DNA from: Nitrososphaerales archaeon TH5895
GTDB lineage: Archaea; Thermoproteota; Nitrososphaeria; Nitrososphaerales; Nitrososphaeraceae
DNA: 6,762 nt
Reading direction: 5' to 3'
NCBI GenBank assembly: GCA_014523695.1
Contig: JAATVS010000228.1
Coordinates: forward strand, 1-6,762
The notes under the pieces are model-generated. The model was given only the letters and a program-made list of their open reading frames with translations, ran no database searches and was not told where the DNA came from. The position numbers and the translations under genes are program-made. This document shows, one piece after another, positions 1 through 5,957 of this stretch (within the stretch, counting starts at the first letter, position 1; every line of letters starts with the position of its first letter).

Positions 1-101
1 AAGCTTGTCGTCGAGCTAATATAATCCACGAGTAGCTTTGACTGCGTTGTTTTACCCGATTTATCTATTCCCTCTAGAACTATGATTTTACCATTTGTCA
101 T
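1..101 (-). CDS. tmk: Thymidylate kinase, N-terminal fragment (cut by window edge)
   Basis: Reading the minus strand from the ATG at 101-99 gives 33 residues before the window ends. The fragment starts MTNGKIIVLEGIDKSGKTTQ. Residues 10-20 carry the P-loop with the E-G-I-D lead-in typical of dTMP kinase: G11, G16, K17 and T18 fit GxxxxGK(S/T), followed by T19-Q20. The family phosphorylates dTMP to dTDP with ATP in the cytosol, a step of dTTP synthesis. Usual length is about 200 residues, so most of the gene lies outside. A TATA-like AT-rich stretch sits about 35-40 bases upstream of the ATG, and no clear Shine-Dalgarno sequence is visible, which fits a short-leader archaeal transcript. Another P-loop nucleotide kinase is possible but less likely, because LEGID..GKTTQ is characteristic of thymidylate kinases. 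Confidence 0.82.
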   Translation of the reverse strand, partial: MTNGKIIVLEGIDKSGKTTQSKLLVDYISSTTS

Positions 102-132
102 AAGTTTTCAACATCTGTTCAATATTGCCTCG

Positions 133-142
133 AATATTTATT
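133..142 (-). promoter_or_regulatory. TATA-like element upstream of tmk
   Basis: On the minus strand the sequence AAATAAATAT lies about 35 bases upstream of the tmk ATG. This is near where an archaeal TATA box would sit for a transcript with a short leader. No clear BRE was assigned. The region is AT-rich throughout, so a chance match is possible. Confidence 0.25.
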
Positions 143-403
143 TCAATACAGCCATACTATTCATCGGAAGATTGGATCTCAACTAGCATACATGTTTTCT
201 TGATTTACTCCCATAGCAATTACAATCACTTGAATTTGTATTGTACAATTCTCACATCATTTGGCGTTTCCTATTTTTACCAGATAAAGTGTATTTTTAT
301 GCAATGAAACGGATGAAGAGCAGTAGTTGAGAAAAGTTTTTTAAATTGTTCAGATAGCGGAATATACAAGGAGATAGCACACGAAGTATAAATCGCTCAA
401 TTC

Positions 404-424
404 ATCTTCAAGTTGTATGAAGAT
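404..424. repeat. Inverted repeat, 7-bp arms, 7-nt loop
   Basis: The arms ATCTTCA (404-410) and TGAAGAT (418-424) are exact reverse complements around the loop AGTTGTA. It lies about 40 bases past the stop codon of the minus-strand cinA-like gene, so it could be a 3' stem-loop in that transcript. There is no adjacent U-run in the minus-strand RNA, so it is not a typical terminator. Confidence 0.45.
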
Positions 425-433
425 CATATTTAT

Positions 434-448
434 GCAACAAGTTGTTGC
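434..448. repeat. 15-bp palindrome GCAACAA-G-TTGTTGC
   Basis: The arms GCAACAA (434-440) and TTGTTGC (442-448) are perfect reverse complements around one central base. With almost no loop it reads more like a dimeric protein-binding site than an RNA hairpin. It lies 14 bases past the cinA-like stop and next to a second inverted repeat. Function is unknown. Confidence 0.45.
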
Positions 449-462
449 TCTTGATATCCCAT

Positions 463-1278
463 TTATCCGATAACCTTTCCATTCAGCTTATCAATCTCAC
501 CCATCAGAAGACTGAAGATTTCTCTATATTTTGCTTGGACCATTTTCCTATCCTCGCCTTTAGAAACAATTTGAATTTGTAATTTTGGCTTATGGTCGAT
601 GGTATATCCCTTAGGGTGTGTTTTTACATATATTGATGTTGGTAGGTTTGAATTCTTTATCTTAAAGAGAATGGGACTAAGCATAGATTCACCTACTCCG
701 ATTATTTCGTGAGTGTTTTCGACGACATAAAATTTTGCGTTAATATGCTTCTTAAGTATTGGGGTTACATAAGCTGAAATTATTCCTTCTAACTCCTTTG
801 GGACCCCTGGCAAGCAAAAAATCTTGCTGCTGGTTCGGTGTCTTGACGGTACTTCTAGCAGGACAGCTGGGGCGATACCAACCATATTTTGAATGGGCAT
901 CGAACCCTTAGGTATCATGGCCATTTTTAACCGAAATTCATTTAGCTGATAATCTATACAAAGTCTTTCATAACTTTTTTTCATCATGTCCAGAGCCATT
1001 TCATTCAATTCAAGCTTAAGCCCTAATGCTGAAGAAACACCTTCCAATGTCTTGTCGTCGGGAGTTGGACCTAAACCGCCTGATATGATTAAACAATCTA
1101 TTGCTCTTTCTAGAGATTCATTTATAGCAGATGATATTGCACAAATGTCATCAGCTACGGTTGTGATTCTGTTTACTTGTCCACCGATTCTTGTAATCTT
1201 TTTCGAGAGCCATCTTGAGTTGGTATTTAGAACTAATCCCGAAAGTAATTCATCTCCTATACATAGTATCTCAACAAT
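463..1278 (-). CDS. CinA N-terminal / MoCF-type protein, stand-alone, probable ATT start
   Basis: The frame encodes 271 residues if it begins at ATT 1278-1276, and starts MVEILCIGDELLSG, the expected N-terminus of the CinA-N (COG1058, MoCF_biosynth) fold. Other family signatures are GGLGPTPDD at residues 67-75, a MA..P.G...N..G.APA segment at about 119-138, and LPGVPKE at 156-162. The C-terminal deamidase (PncC-like) domain of full bacterial CinA is absent, so this is the single-domain form known from archaea. CinA-N proteins of bacteria have been linked to ADP-ribose or NAD-metabolite pyrophosphatase activity; older annotations say molybdopterin binding. The exact substrate here is not known. 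No ATG, GTG or TTG occurs in frame until TTG 1047, which falls inside the conserved GGLGPTPDD..TLEG region and would delete 77 conserved residues. The gene is divergent from the kinase. A one-base frameshift that removed a normal start remains possible. Confidence 0.85.
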   Translation of the reverse strand: MVEILCIGDELLSGLVLNTNSRWLSKKITRIGGQVNRITTVADDICAISSAINESLERAIDCLIISGGLGPTPDDKTLEGVSSALGLKLELNEMALDMMKKSYERLCIDYQLNEFRLKMAMIPKGSMPIQNMVGIAPAVLLEVPSRHRTSSKIFCLPGVPKELEGIISAYVTPILKKHINAKFYVVENTHEIIGVGESMLSPILFKIKNSNLPTSIYVKTHPKGYTIDHKPKLQIQIVSKGEDRKMVQAKYREIFSLLMGEIDKLNGKVIG

Positions 1279-1286
1279 GTGGGTAA

Positions 1287-1292
1287 CACTCC
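1287..1292 (-). promoter_or_regulatory. Shine-Dalgarno-like GGAGTG placing the ATT start
   Basis: The minus strand reads GGAGTG, then an 8-base spacer (TTACCCAC), then ATT GTT GAG. GGAGTG is close to the archaeal GGAGGTGA consensus and the spacing is ideal. This is the main reason to choose ATT 1278 as the start of the cinA-like gene, since no standard start codon is in frame nearby. Confidence 0.5.
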
Positions 1293-1312
1293 ATCACCAG
1301 AATGGAATAACT

Positions 1313-1326
1313 GTTATAAGTATATG
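1313..1326 (-). promoter_or_regulatory. TATA-like element of the cinA-like gene
   Basis: The minus strand reads CATATACTTATAAC here, about 35-48 bases upstream of the proposed ATT start. A TATA box at CATATA would put transcription start near 1297 and give a leader of about 20 bases that includes the GGAGTG ribosome-binding site. The position is inferred from the usual archaeal spacing only. Confidence 0.35.
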
Positions 1327-1473
1327 AATTTTAGAATTAAATTATTCTTATTTCTACCGTTCAGGCCTTCCCATTCTCTTCGGGTAACAATTCATCACAA
1401 GAGCAGTGAAGACTTAATATGTCATCAAACACGTATTGTTCATACATGATAGTAGTTCCAAAACGTAGTAATG

Positions 1474-1485
1474 TTTAATTATAAA
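1474..1485 (+). promoter_or_regulatory. TATA-like element of the histidine kinase gene
   Basis: TTTAATTATAAA lies about 30-40 bases upstream of the kinase ATG at 1515. With archaeal spacing, transcription would start at about 1505-1510, giving a leaderless or very short-leader mRNA. This agrees with the absence of a Shine-Dalgarno sequence in front of this gene. Confidence 0.45.
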
Positions 1486-1514
1486 TCCAGCATACAATAT
1501 TTCCTAAATACTTG

Positions 1515-3173
1515 ATGTCTTCTCAAGATAATCATTCTAAAAAGACTGAAGTATTGTATGGTGAACAAAATATAATGAATACAATATTACAGTTTTTATC
1601 AAATGAAGATAGAATTGATGCCTGTGGTGATTCTAATGCTCCTGCATTTGTTCTTAAAGTTTACAAGAAACTAATGGCGAATGCCAAAAAAGAAGAAGGT
1701 ATTAGATTAAGACTCTTAACCGACATTAACAGTGAAAACATTATCTATTGTAAGGAGTTAATGAAATTTGCCGAAGTAGTTCGCCATGTAGACGGGATTA
1801 AGGCAAACTTTGCCGTAAGAAACGAAGATTATATTGGTATCGCAACTTCTAACGCTGCACTCCAACCCTCAATTCAATCACATATCATTTATAGTAATGT
1901 CAGGGGAATTATTGAGCAGCAACAGTACTTATTCAATAGTCTTTGGGACAAGTCCATACCGGCTGAACAGAGAATTGAGGAAATAGAAAGGGGCATACAA
2001 GCAGAATTCTTCGAAATCATCAATGACACTAAGAAAATAAGTGAAATTTTGATCGATCTGGCCAAATCTGTAGTAAATGAAGTGGTATTACTTCTTCCCA
2101 ATGATAGAGCTTTGGTAAGGATAGATAGACTTGGTGTAATTGATTCATTGCTCAACGCGTCTAGGAATGGCGTGATTGTGAAGATTATCTGTCCATTATC
2201 TCACGAAAATAAGCGGATTCAGGAGAAAATATTTGATGCTCCACCGAATATGCAATTAATTGACGGAAGCAATTCACAGCACGGGCTGTACATAATTGAT
2301 GGCATAAAGTTCTTAAGGGTAGAACTTGTGAAGCCAGAAGCAGAGAGTTTTCTAGAAGCAATTGGTTTTGCCATCTATTCAAATAATAAAAGAAGCGCAG
2401 ACTTGTACAGATGGATGTTTGAACTGCTTTGGAATGAACGAGTTATTAATTTAGAAGCTAAAAAGGCAAATCAAATGCAAAAAGAGTTCATGAACGTGGC
2501 TGCACACGAACTAAGGACACCTATTCAACCCATAGTTGGTTTAGCTCATCTTCTCAGATATGAGAAGGAGTACATGAAAGGAAAGGAACAAGAATCATTA
2601 GATGTCATCATCAGAAATGCCGAAAGGCTCCAACGACTCGCAGAAAATATATTGGACGCAAGTAGAATCGAGAGTCAGAGATTAACATTACGAAAGGGTA
2701 AATTCAACTTGAATGATTTGCTCTTCAATATAGTACAAGATTATTGTCAGCAAGGTAAGAATTCCACAAGTAGCGGGGAAGGTGTGGCTATATTGTATGA
2801 ACCTCCAGATGAAAATATAGTTGTAGATGCTGATAAAGAAAGGATATCACAAGTTATGCGTAATATAATAGGCAATGCTTTGGAATTCACAAATGAAGGA
2901 AATGTATCAGTAACTTTAAGAAGAGAACGACAACACGAAAAAGAAGGGAAGCAGATTGCTGTTGTTACAGTAAGAGATACTGGTTGTGGCGTAGATCCTG
3001 CCATCATGTCAAGGGTTTTTGAAAAGTTTGTCACAAAGTCAGAGAAGGGTACGGGGTTGGGATTATTCGTATCAAAGAGTATAGTACAGGCACATGAAGG
3101 TAGAATCTGGGTCCAAAATAACACAGAAGGAGAGAAAGGTGCTACCTTTTACTTTACCTTGCCGTGTAAGTAG
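1515..3173 (+). CDS. Soluble sensor histidine kinase with duplicated sensor module
   Basis: The protein has 552 residues from ATG 1515; a TTG one codon earlier is also possible. It has no signal peptide or membrane segment, so it should sense a cytosolic cue. Residues ~12-150 and ~175-312 look like two copies of one module, each ending in IYSN (125-128, 287-290), then F and LW exactly equally spaced (F140/W144, F302/W306). The module resembles the PLD/TrmB-like input region of thaumarchaeal kinases. HisKA follows at ~320-388, with the H-box AAHELRTPIQPI and phospho-acceptor His331. The HATPase domain covers ~395-550: N-box around Asn454, G1 box DTGCG at 488-492, F-box FEKF at 502-505, G2 box GTGLG at 512-516. 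All catalytic boxes are intact. There is no receiver domain and no response regulator gene nearby, so it is an orphan kinase whose partner is unknown. Codon usage looks AT-rich like its neighbours. Confidence 0.93.
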   Translation: MSSQDNHSKKTEVLYGEQNIMNTILQFLSNEDRIDACGDSNAPAFVLKVYKKLMANAKKEEGIRLRLLTDINSENIIYCKELMKFAEVVRHVDGIKANFAVRNEDYIGIATSNAALQPSIQSHIIYSNVRGIIEQQQYLFNSLWDKSIPAEQRIEEIERGIQAEFFEIINDTKKISEILIDLAKSVVNEVVLLLPNDRALVRIDRLGVIDSLLNASRNGVIVKIICPLSHENKRIQEKIFDAPPNMQLIDGSNSQHGLYIIDGIKFLRVELVKPEAESFLEAIGFAIYSNNKRSADLYRWMFELLWNERVINLEAKKANQMQKEFMNVAAHELRTPIQPIVGLAHLLRYEKEYMKGKEQESLDVIIRNAERLQRLAENILDASRIESQRLTLRKGKFNLNDLLFNIVQDYCQQGKNSTSSGEGVAILYEPPDENIVVDADKERISQVMRNIIGNALEFTNEGNVSVTLRRERQHEKEGKQIAVVTVRDTGCGVDPAIMSRVFEKFVTKSEKGTGLGLFVSKSIVQAHEGRIWVQNNTEGEKGATFYFTLPCK

Positions 3174-3211
3174 GTATCCTGCTTTCGAAGCGAATTTAAC
3201 AAAATCGACCA

Positions 3212-3216
3212 TTTTT
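3212..3216 (+). terminator. Possible T-tract terminator after the kinase gene
   Basis: A run of five T lies 39 bases past the kinase stop codon. Archaeal RNA polymerase can terminate at short U-tracts without a strong hairpin. A weak GCTT-TCG-AAGC stem lies upstream at 3181-3191. This is the only plausible T-run close to the gene end, and the call is weak. Confidence 0.25.
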
Positions 3217-3611
3217 GATGCCGAATTTGAAGGACAGTTGATCAAATAACTTGAATTTGCAATTCTATTACACGTTGGCAAGTTATAATGCTTGAAATTC
3301 TGTATAAATACGTTGAAGATTAATTTACAGAATAATGTTTGCATCTCTGCTATTTTCATATCCCACTTATTGCACTATAATATGATAGATACTGCATTAG
3401 CCTACCAAACAACAGACCTTAATTTCCTTAAAAGATTAATTGTCTCACCTTAATCTACCTTGATAGTTTTCACGACGAACTAAAATGTCTACCAATGCTA
3501 CAAGAAAGGAGACTAGAAATTGCTTTGATAACTAAGTTCCGTCTTTCAAAAAATACTTTATTTGACACAGTTCTCGCAACTAGAGTTGTCTATCTGTAAC
3601 AATTATTCATG

Positions 3612-3621
3612 AAACATGTTT
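3612..3621. repeat. 10-bp perfect palindrome AAACATGTTT
   Basis: The ten bases equal their own reverse complement. The palindrome ends two bases before a perfect tandem 10-bp repeat. A short palindrome in AT-rich DNA can arise by chance; its interest comes from the neighbour. Confidence 0.4.
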
Positions 3622-3623
3622 GT

Positions 3624-3643
3624 ATATGTCATTATATGTCATT
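3624..3643. repeat. Perfect tandem repeat of ATATGTCATT (two copies)
   Basis: ATATGTCATT occurs twice head to tail with no mismatch (3624-3633 and 3634-3643). The 10-bp period equals about one helical turn, so two identical protein-binding half-sites on one face of the DNA are possible. The AT-rich stretch GCATAAATTATC follows directly. Only two copies are seen, so this is not a CRISPR array or satellite. Confidence 0.55.
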
Positions 3644-3842
3644 AGCATAAATTATCACCTATTTCCTCCCAGATTCTGTCATTGTACTTATATATTTTAT
3701 AGTAGTTTTTCTTCATTGGTGATATTAACCTGTGACGATAAGGATAGAGCCCTGTTACAAAGTAATTCGTACTACTTCGGAAGCCTGGAAACCAAGTACG
3801 ATTTTATGTGCATTTTAGCCCAATTCGCTTTACAATAATTAT

Positions 3843-4628
3843 TTAAATTCTGACATTTATCCCATTGTCCTTGAGATACTGTTTCACAGAATTGACCGTC
3901 GCTTTCTCATAGTGAAAGATTGAGGCAGCTAAAGCAGCTTCTACATCGGTCCTACGAAATACCTCTAATATGTGTTCTTGTGATCCGCATCCGCCAGAAG
4001 CTATGACTGGGATACGAACTGCTCTACTGATAGCTCGAATCAATTCAAGATCGTATCCACTTTCAGTCCCGTCTGTATCTATACTAGTTAACAGGATTTC
4101 TCCAGCTCCGAGTTTCTCTACGCTCTTGGCCCATCCAATTGCTTCAATGCCTGTGCCTTCGCGGCCACCAAATATTCTTACTTCAAACCAGTAACTCTTC
4201 TTTTCAGTCGAGTCGTTAATGTAATGCCGCTTTACGTCCATAGCCACAACAACACATTGTTTACCAAAAAGGTTCATTAATTGAGACACAAGTTCAGGAT
4301 TCTTTACCGCTGCTGTGTTAATTGAGACTTTATCAGCCCCGCTCAACAAGATTTCTCTTGCATCATGTAGACTCCTGATACCGCCTCCTACTGTAAATGG
4401 TATATTGATGACCCGTGCTACTTCCTTGATAACAGTCTTGAGAGCTTCTCTGCCTTCATGTGAAGCATTGATATCAAGAAAGACTATCTCATCAGCTCCT
4501 TCGTGAGTATATTTTTTTGCAAAAGATACCGGGTCACCTGCGATTCTCACATCCGAGAAGTTTACACCCTTGACAACGTTACCTGCATCAACGTCCAAGC
4601 AAGGAATAATTCTTTTTGCAAGTGTCAT
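3843..4628 (-). CDS. hisF: Imidazole glycerol phosphate synthase, cyclase subunit HisF
   Basis: The 261-residue (beta-alpha)8 barrel protein uses ammonia delivered by HisH to convert PRFAR into imidazoleglycerol phosphate and AICAR, linking histidine and purine synthesis. Both catalytic aspartates are present: D12 in [11 protein letters not shown] and D131 in VVAMDVKR. Phosphate-binding loops are TVGGGIRS (79-86) and ASGGCGS (210-216), and [13 protein letters not shown] (181-193) is the HisF signature. The C-terminus ending NGINVRI is complete. The loop after D131 is about nine residues longer than in Thermotoga HisF and contains [13 protein letters not shown], an archaeal-type feature. The start ATG lies four bases after the hisA stop, so translation is probably coupled. 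It is the last gene of the run; no hisI or hisE follows. Confidence 0.97.
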   Translation of the reverse strand: MTLAKRIIPCLDVDAGNVVKGVNFSDVRIAGDPVSFAKKYTHEGADEIVFLDINASHEGREALKTVIKEVARVINIPFTVGGGIRSLHDAREILLSGADKVSINTAAVKNPELVSQLMNLFGKQCVVVAMDVKRHYINDSTEKKSYWFEVRIFGGREGTGIEAIGWAKSVEKLGAGEILLTSIDTDGTESGYDLELIRAISRAVRIPVIASGGCGSQEHILEVFRRTDVEAALAASIFHYEKATVNSVKQYLKDNGINVRI

Positions 4629-4632
4629 ATCT

Positions 4633-5340
4633 TTACGCTAGGGCTCGTGCATGTGCAACACTTATCCTTCTATCATAGAGCGCTTTGCCTAGTATTATTG
4701 AAGAACATCCAGCAGTGCGTGCTCGTAAGATATCTTCCAAGCCGGAAACTCCTCCACTTGCAATTATTTTTATGCCAGGAAATGCCGAAGCATGGCGCAA
4801 GCTAGAAAGATCCGGACCAGAAAGAGTACCATCTTTTTCAACGCTCGTCAGCAGAAATTCTGAAATGCCCAATGCTCGAAAATCATAAATAGCATTATGA
4901 ATCGACATATTCGTCTTTTCCTTCCAACCATTGACCACCACTATTCCATCCCGATGATCTACCGCAAGTACAATTCTTTCTTTTTTTTTCTTGATCATCT
5001 TTTCTATAAGACCCGGTTCCTGAAAAGCGATCGTGCCCAGAACGATCTTGTTTACACTTCTCAGCATTTCATTAATAATTTCAACTGTTCTTATTCCTCC
5101 AGCGGCCTGTACCGGTACTTGGACTGATGCTGCAATTTTATATATCATTTTTCGATTGTTGACTCCAGTCTGTAAAGCAGCATCCAAGTCAACTATGTGT
5201 AACATATCTGCCCCCTCAGAGGCCCACCTCTCAGCTACTTCAACAGGGTTGTCGCTATAGATGGTCTTGTTGTTGGGATCTCCTTTCACTAGTCTTACTA
5301 CTTTCCCATCCAACAAATCAATAGCGGGAATGACCATCAT
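4633..5340 (-). CDS. hisA: ProFAR isomerase HisA
   Basis: The 235-residue barrel enzyme performs the Amadori isomerisation of ProFAR to PRFAR, the step before HisF-HisH. The N-terminus [20 protein letters not shown] is diagnostic, with catalytic base/acid D8 and D128 (LAVDHRDG). Phosphate-binding segments are QAAGGIRT (78-85) and IASGGVSG (193-200). T165 and D170 in [15 protein letters not shown] match the second half of the active site. The start ATG overlaps the hisH stop as ATGA, a four-base overlap that points to coupled translation; a second ATG follows at once. HisA and HisF are paralogous barrels, but the [14 protein letters not shown] start and the shorter length separate them. A nine-A homopolymer on the sense strand (bases 4981-4989 as T) codes for part of a KKKK stretch at residues 117-120. 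Confidence 0.96.
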   Translation of the reverse strand: MMVIPAIDLLDGKVVRLVKGDPNNKTIYSDNPVEVAERWASEGADMLHIVDLDAALQTGVNNRKMIYKIAASVQVPVQAAGGIRTVEIINEMLRSVNKIVLGTIAFQEPGLIEKMIKKKKERIVLAVDHRDGIVVVNGWKEKTNMSIHNAIYDFRALGISEFLLTSVEKDGTLSGPDLSSLRHASAFPGIKIIASGGVSGLEDILRARTAGCSSIILGKALYDRRISVAHARALA

Positions 5341-5957
5341 TTACTCTTAATACACACCCCGATAAAATTCCTAATTATTTTCTCACCTATTACACCTGAT
5401 TTTTCTGGGTGGAACTGAGTCCCAAAGACATTACCTTTCTCTATAACCACAGGAAATACTGTTCCATATTCTGTGCTTGCCATAGTAATCTCTTTTTCTT
5501 GTGATACGATTCTATATGAATGAACAAAATATACCCATGATTCGTTCTGTACTCCACTGAGTAATTTGCTGCTCTTGTTCGTAATGTTCAGGTTGTTCCA
5601 TCCGATATGAGGAACCTTTACTTTTTTCTTGTCCAACATCTTTACGTAGCCTTTCAACAACTTGAGTCCATTCAGCTTCCCTTCTTCACTTCTCTCCAGA
5701 AACATTTCCATTCCTAAGCATATGCCAAGAATTGGCGTTCCCGTAACAGAAGCTTTTTCTAATGCTCTTTTGAAGGGTTCAATAGATATTATAGCAGGAT
5801 CGAAATTCCCGACTCCGGGAAGAACCAGGCCATCGAATTCATCCACAGTGTCCATGTCTTTTATTATTGATACTTGTTTAGCTCCATTTTTCCGCATAGA
5901 AGATTCTAAACTAAATAGATTCCCAGCACCGTAGTCGAATATAGCCAACTTGGCCAT
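5337..5957 (-). CDS. hisH: Imidazole glycerol phosphate synthase, glutaminase subunit HisH
   Basis: The 206-residue protein is a class I (triad) glutamine amidotransferase that hydrolyses glutamine and channels ammonia to HisF. The catalytic triad is C80 in GICLGMEMF, H184 and E186 in TQFHPEKSG. The PGVG oxyanion strand is at 47-50, the start MAKLAIFDYGAGNLFSL is typical, and PHIGWN at 117-122 is a HisH signature. Length is that of the family. The start ATG shares its first base with the hisB stop (TAATG). A Shine-Dalgarno-like AGGGAG at 5965-5970, seven bases upstream and inside hisB, supports this start and suggests re-initiation by ribosomes finishing hisB. Confidence 0.97.
   Translation of the reverse strand: MAKLAIFDYGAGNLFSLESSMRKNGAKQVSIIKDMDTVDEFDGLVLPGVGNFDPAIISIEPFKRALEKASVTGTPILGICLGMEMFLERSEEGKLNGLKLLKGYVKMLDKKKVKVPHIGWNNLNITNKSSKLLSGVQNESWVYFVHSYRIVSQEKEITMASTEYGTVFPVVIEKGNVFGTQFHPEKSGVIGEKIIRNFIGVCIKSK

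Larger units (their letters stand above)
102..462. other. Intergenic region between cinA-like gene and tmk
   Basis: These 361 bases separate two minus-strand genes. I see no convincing coding region. The only longer open frame is a plus-strand stretch at 125-307, rich in Tyr, Ile, Phe and Ser, which lacks a family resemblance and a good start. The region holds two hairpin-like inverted repeats just past the cinA-like stop codon (404-424 and 434-448) and a TATA-like box near the tmk end. No tRNA-like cloverleaf was recognised. Confidence 0.5.
3174..3842. other. Convergent intergenic region, no clear gene
   Basis: These 669 bases lie between the ends of the kinase gene and hisF. A plus-strand open frame at 3620-3838 (72 codons) begins TTG, is rich in Cys, Tyr, Phe and Ser, and matches nothing I recognise. 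A minus-strand frame at 3072-3359 mostly overlaps the kinase 3' end and is taken as a shadow. No tRNA or hisI/hisE-like coding sequence is visible. Structured elements are a CAACT-AG-AGTTG inverted repeat at 3577-3588, the palindrome AAACATGTTT at 3612-3621, and a tandem 10-bp repeat at 3624-3643. A TATA-like TGTATAAATAC occurs near 3301. The region may hold an untranslated transcript, but nothing proves it. Confidence 0.5.

Noticed and set aside
125..307. Plus-strand open frame of 60 codons
   Set aside because: It starts at a non-ATG codon, has a composition rich in Tyr, Ile, Ser and Phe as expected from AT-rich non-coding DNA, shows no motif, and lies antisense to the tmk promoter region.
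463..1047. CinA-like gene starting at TTG 1047 (194 residues)
   Set aside because: This start lies just past the conserved GGLGPTPDD motif and would remove 77 residues that match the family; the frame continues upstream to an ATT with a good ribosome-binding site.
986..1327. Plus-strand open frame of 113 codons
   Set aside because: It is the antisense shadow of the conserved N-terminal half of the CinA-like gene, whose motifs GGLGPTPDD and IGDELLSG are clear on the minus strand.
3072..3359. Minus-strand open frame of 95 codons
   Set aside because: About a third overlaps the conserved ATP-binding end of the kinase in antisense, and the rest is AT-rich intergenic sequence without recognisable motifs.
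3624..3643. Tandem repeat as the start of a CRISPR array
   Set aside because: There are only two 10-bp copies with no spacer between them and no cas genes.
3620..3838. Plus-strand open frame of 72 codons in the convergent gap
   Set aside because: It starts at TTG inside the palindrome, has many Cys, Tyr and Phe, resembles no known family and has no ribosome-binding site. I keep only the repeats as features.
3174..3842. tRNA, IS element or terminal inverted repeats in the large gap
   Set aside because: I looked for a cloverleaf, GGTTCGAATCC-like T-arm, transposase fragments and target-site duplications and saw none.
4503..5260. Several plus-strand open frames within hisF/hisA
   Set aside because: All are antisense shadows of hisF and hisA, whose catalytic residues and motifs are complete on the minus strand.
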